64,000 nucleotides of DNA, taken from the NCBI RefSeq assembly GCF_004564075.1, contig NZ_CP038256.1:1984001-2048000 (forward strand), given 5' to 3'. Made by a program: the position numbers and the translations under genes. Shown here piece by piece: positions 63,945 to 64,000 of this stretch. Position 1 is the first letter of the stretch; each line of letters opens with the position of its first letter. This DNA is from Microbacterium sediminis. GTDB taxonomy: Bacteria > Actinomycetota > Actinomycetes > Actinomycetales > Microbacteriaceae. The notes beneath the pieces are model-generated. The model was not told the DNA's origin. It did no database searches and was given only the letters and a program-made list of their open reading frames with translations.

Positions 63945-64000
63945 GTGCACGTGCTGCAGAACGTGGTGTTCCCCCTCGACCGCGATCCCGACCTGCTCCC
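63945..64000 (+). CDS. GlfT2-like galactofuranosyltransferase (partial, N-terminal start)
   Basis: Only the first ~18 residues are in the window (VHVLQNVVFPLDRDPDLL). This beginning, with VFPLDRDPDLL, matches what I recall of the beta-sandwich start of GlfT2-like family 2 transferases in Microbacteriaceae. In mycobacteria GlfT2 polymerises cell-wall galactan. GTG 63945 is the likely start; TTG 63942 is an alternative. GGAG lies 13 nt upstream. The gene runs off the right edge, so the call rests on a short N-terminal match and gene context. Confidence 0.5.
   Translation, partial: MHVLQNVVFPLDRDPDLL

Overview
The window is a gene-dense, roughly 70% GC actinobacterial chromosome segment. The gene set points to the family Microbacteriaceae, most likely Microbacterium or a close relative. 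Supporting markers are MtrA-MtrB-LpqB followed by ComF and long HPF, a WhiB2-type regulator beside a large GT2 membrane protein, DUF5719, DUF3499 and manA, the paired luciferase-like monooxygenase and FMN reductase (CE1758/CE1759 type), and a GlfT2-like galactan synthase at the right edge. The genus is inferred from memory of these families, not from a search. I saw no rRNA or tRNA gene, prophage, complete IS element or cas gene.

Layout. 1-6.7 kb: a nucleoside-type ABC importer (permease cut by the left edge, double-ABC ATPase, BMP lipoprotein) with a nucleoside hydrolase, a histidine phosphatase and an aldo/keto-reductase-fold protein that appears to lack its whole catalytic tetrad. 6.8-16.7 kb: pnp and rpsO on the minus strand, separated by a GT4-SGNH fusion gene, an AbiEi/DUF559-type gene bracketed by two copies of an unusual 31-32 bp periodic repeat, the flavin monooxygenase/reductase pair and an acyltransferase. 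16.8-29.6 kb: an MFS exporter, YceI, an FKBP isomerase, a PrsW-like protease, an FAH-family hydrolase, aspA, a metallophosphoesterase, a PiT phosphate transporter, oligopeptidase B and an aminotransferase. 29.6-43.5 kb: the secA ... hpf-comF-lpqB-mtrB-mtrA block. Between secA and hpf sit a Stealth phosphotransferase, a second metallophosphoesterase, a PadR regulator, a coiled-coil protein resembling the C-terminal half of TPM proteins, and a GIY-YIG remnant. 43.6-54.3 kb: an operon of a GPDPase-membrane-domain protein, DUF4129, DUF4350, MoxR and DUF58, then a Fur regulator-catalase-aquaporin cassette, then divergent SpoIIM-like and RDD genes. 54.3-64 kb: cell-envelope genes, namely DUF3499, a degenerate metallopeptidase-family protein, DUF5719, a large GT2 membrane protein, whiB, manA, two O-antigen-ligase-like proteins and the start of a GlfT2-like gene.

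How the genes fit together. The left block imports nucleosides and cleaves them. MtrAB-LpqB, the MoxR/DUF58 operon, manA, the ligase-like proteins and the GT genes all serve envelope growth. Fur-KatA is a peroxide-response unit.

Two signals cross gene boundaries. First, at least 17 genes carry a TANNNT -10 element exactly 6 or 7 nt before the start codon and no Shine-Dalgarno sequence. This implies widespread leaderless transcription, and it was used to correct several starts (PrsW, aspA, SpoIIM and others). Second, there are two intergenic repeat families: a periodic 14-bp motif arranged in mirrored arrays around 11.7-13.2 kb, and a palindrome-rich element of 65-79 bp found at 28.2 kb and twice at 52.2-52.4 kb. 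I found no clearly new multi-gene system. The best leads are the mirrored repeat arrays, the apparently inactive AKR-fold protein, the GT4-SGNH fusion and the coiled-coil TPM-like protein.
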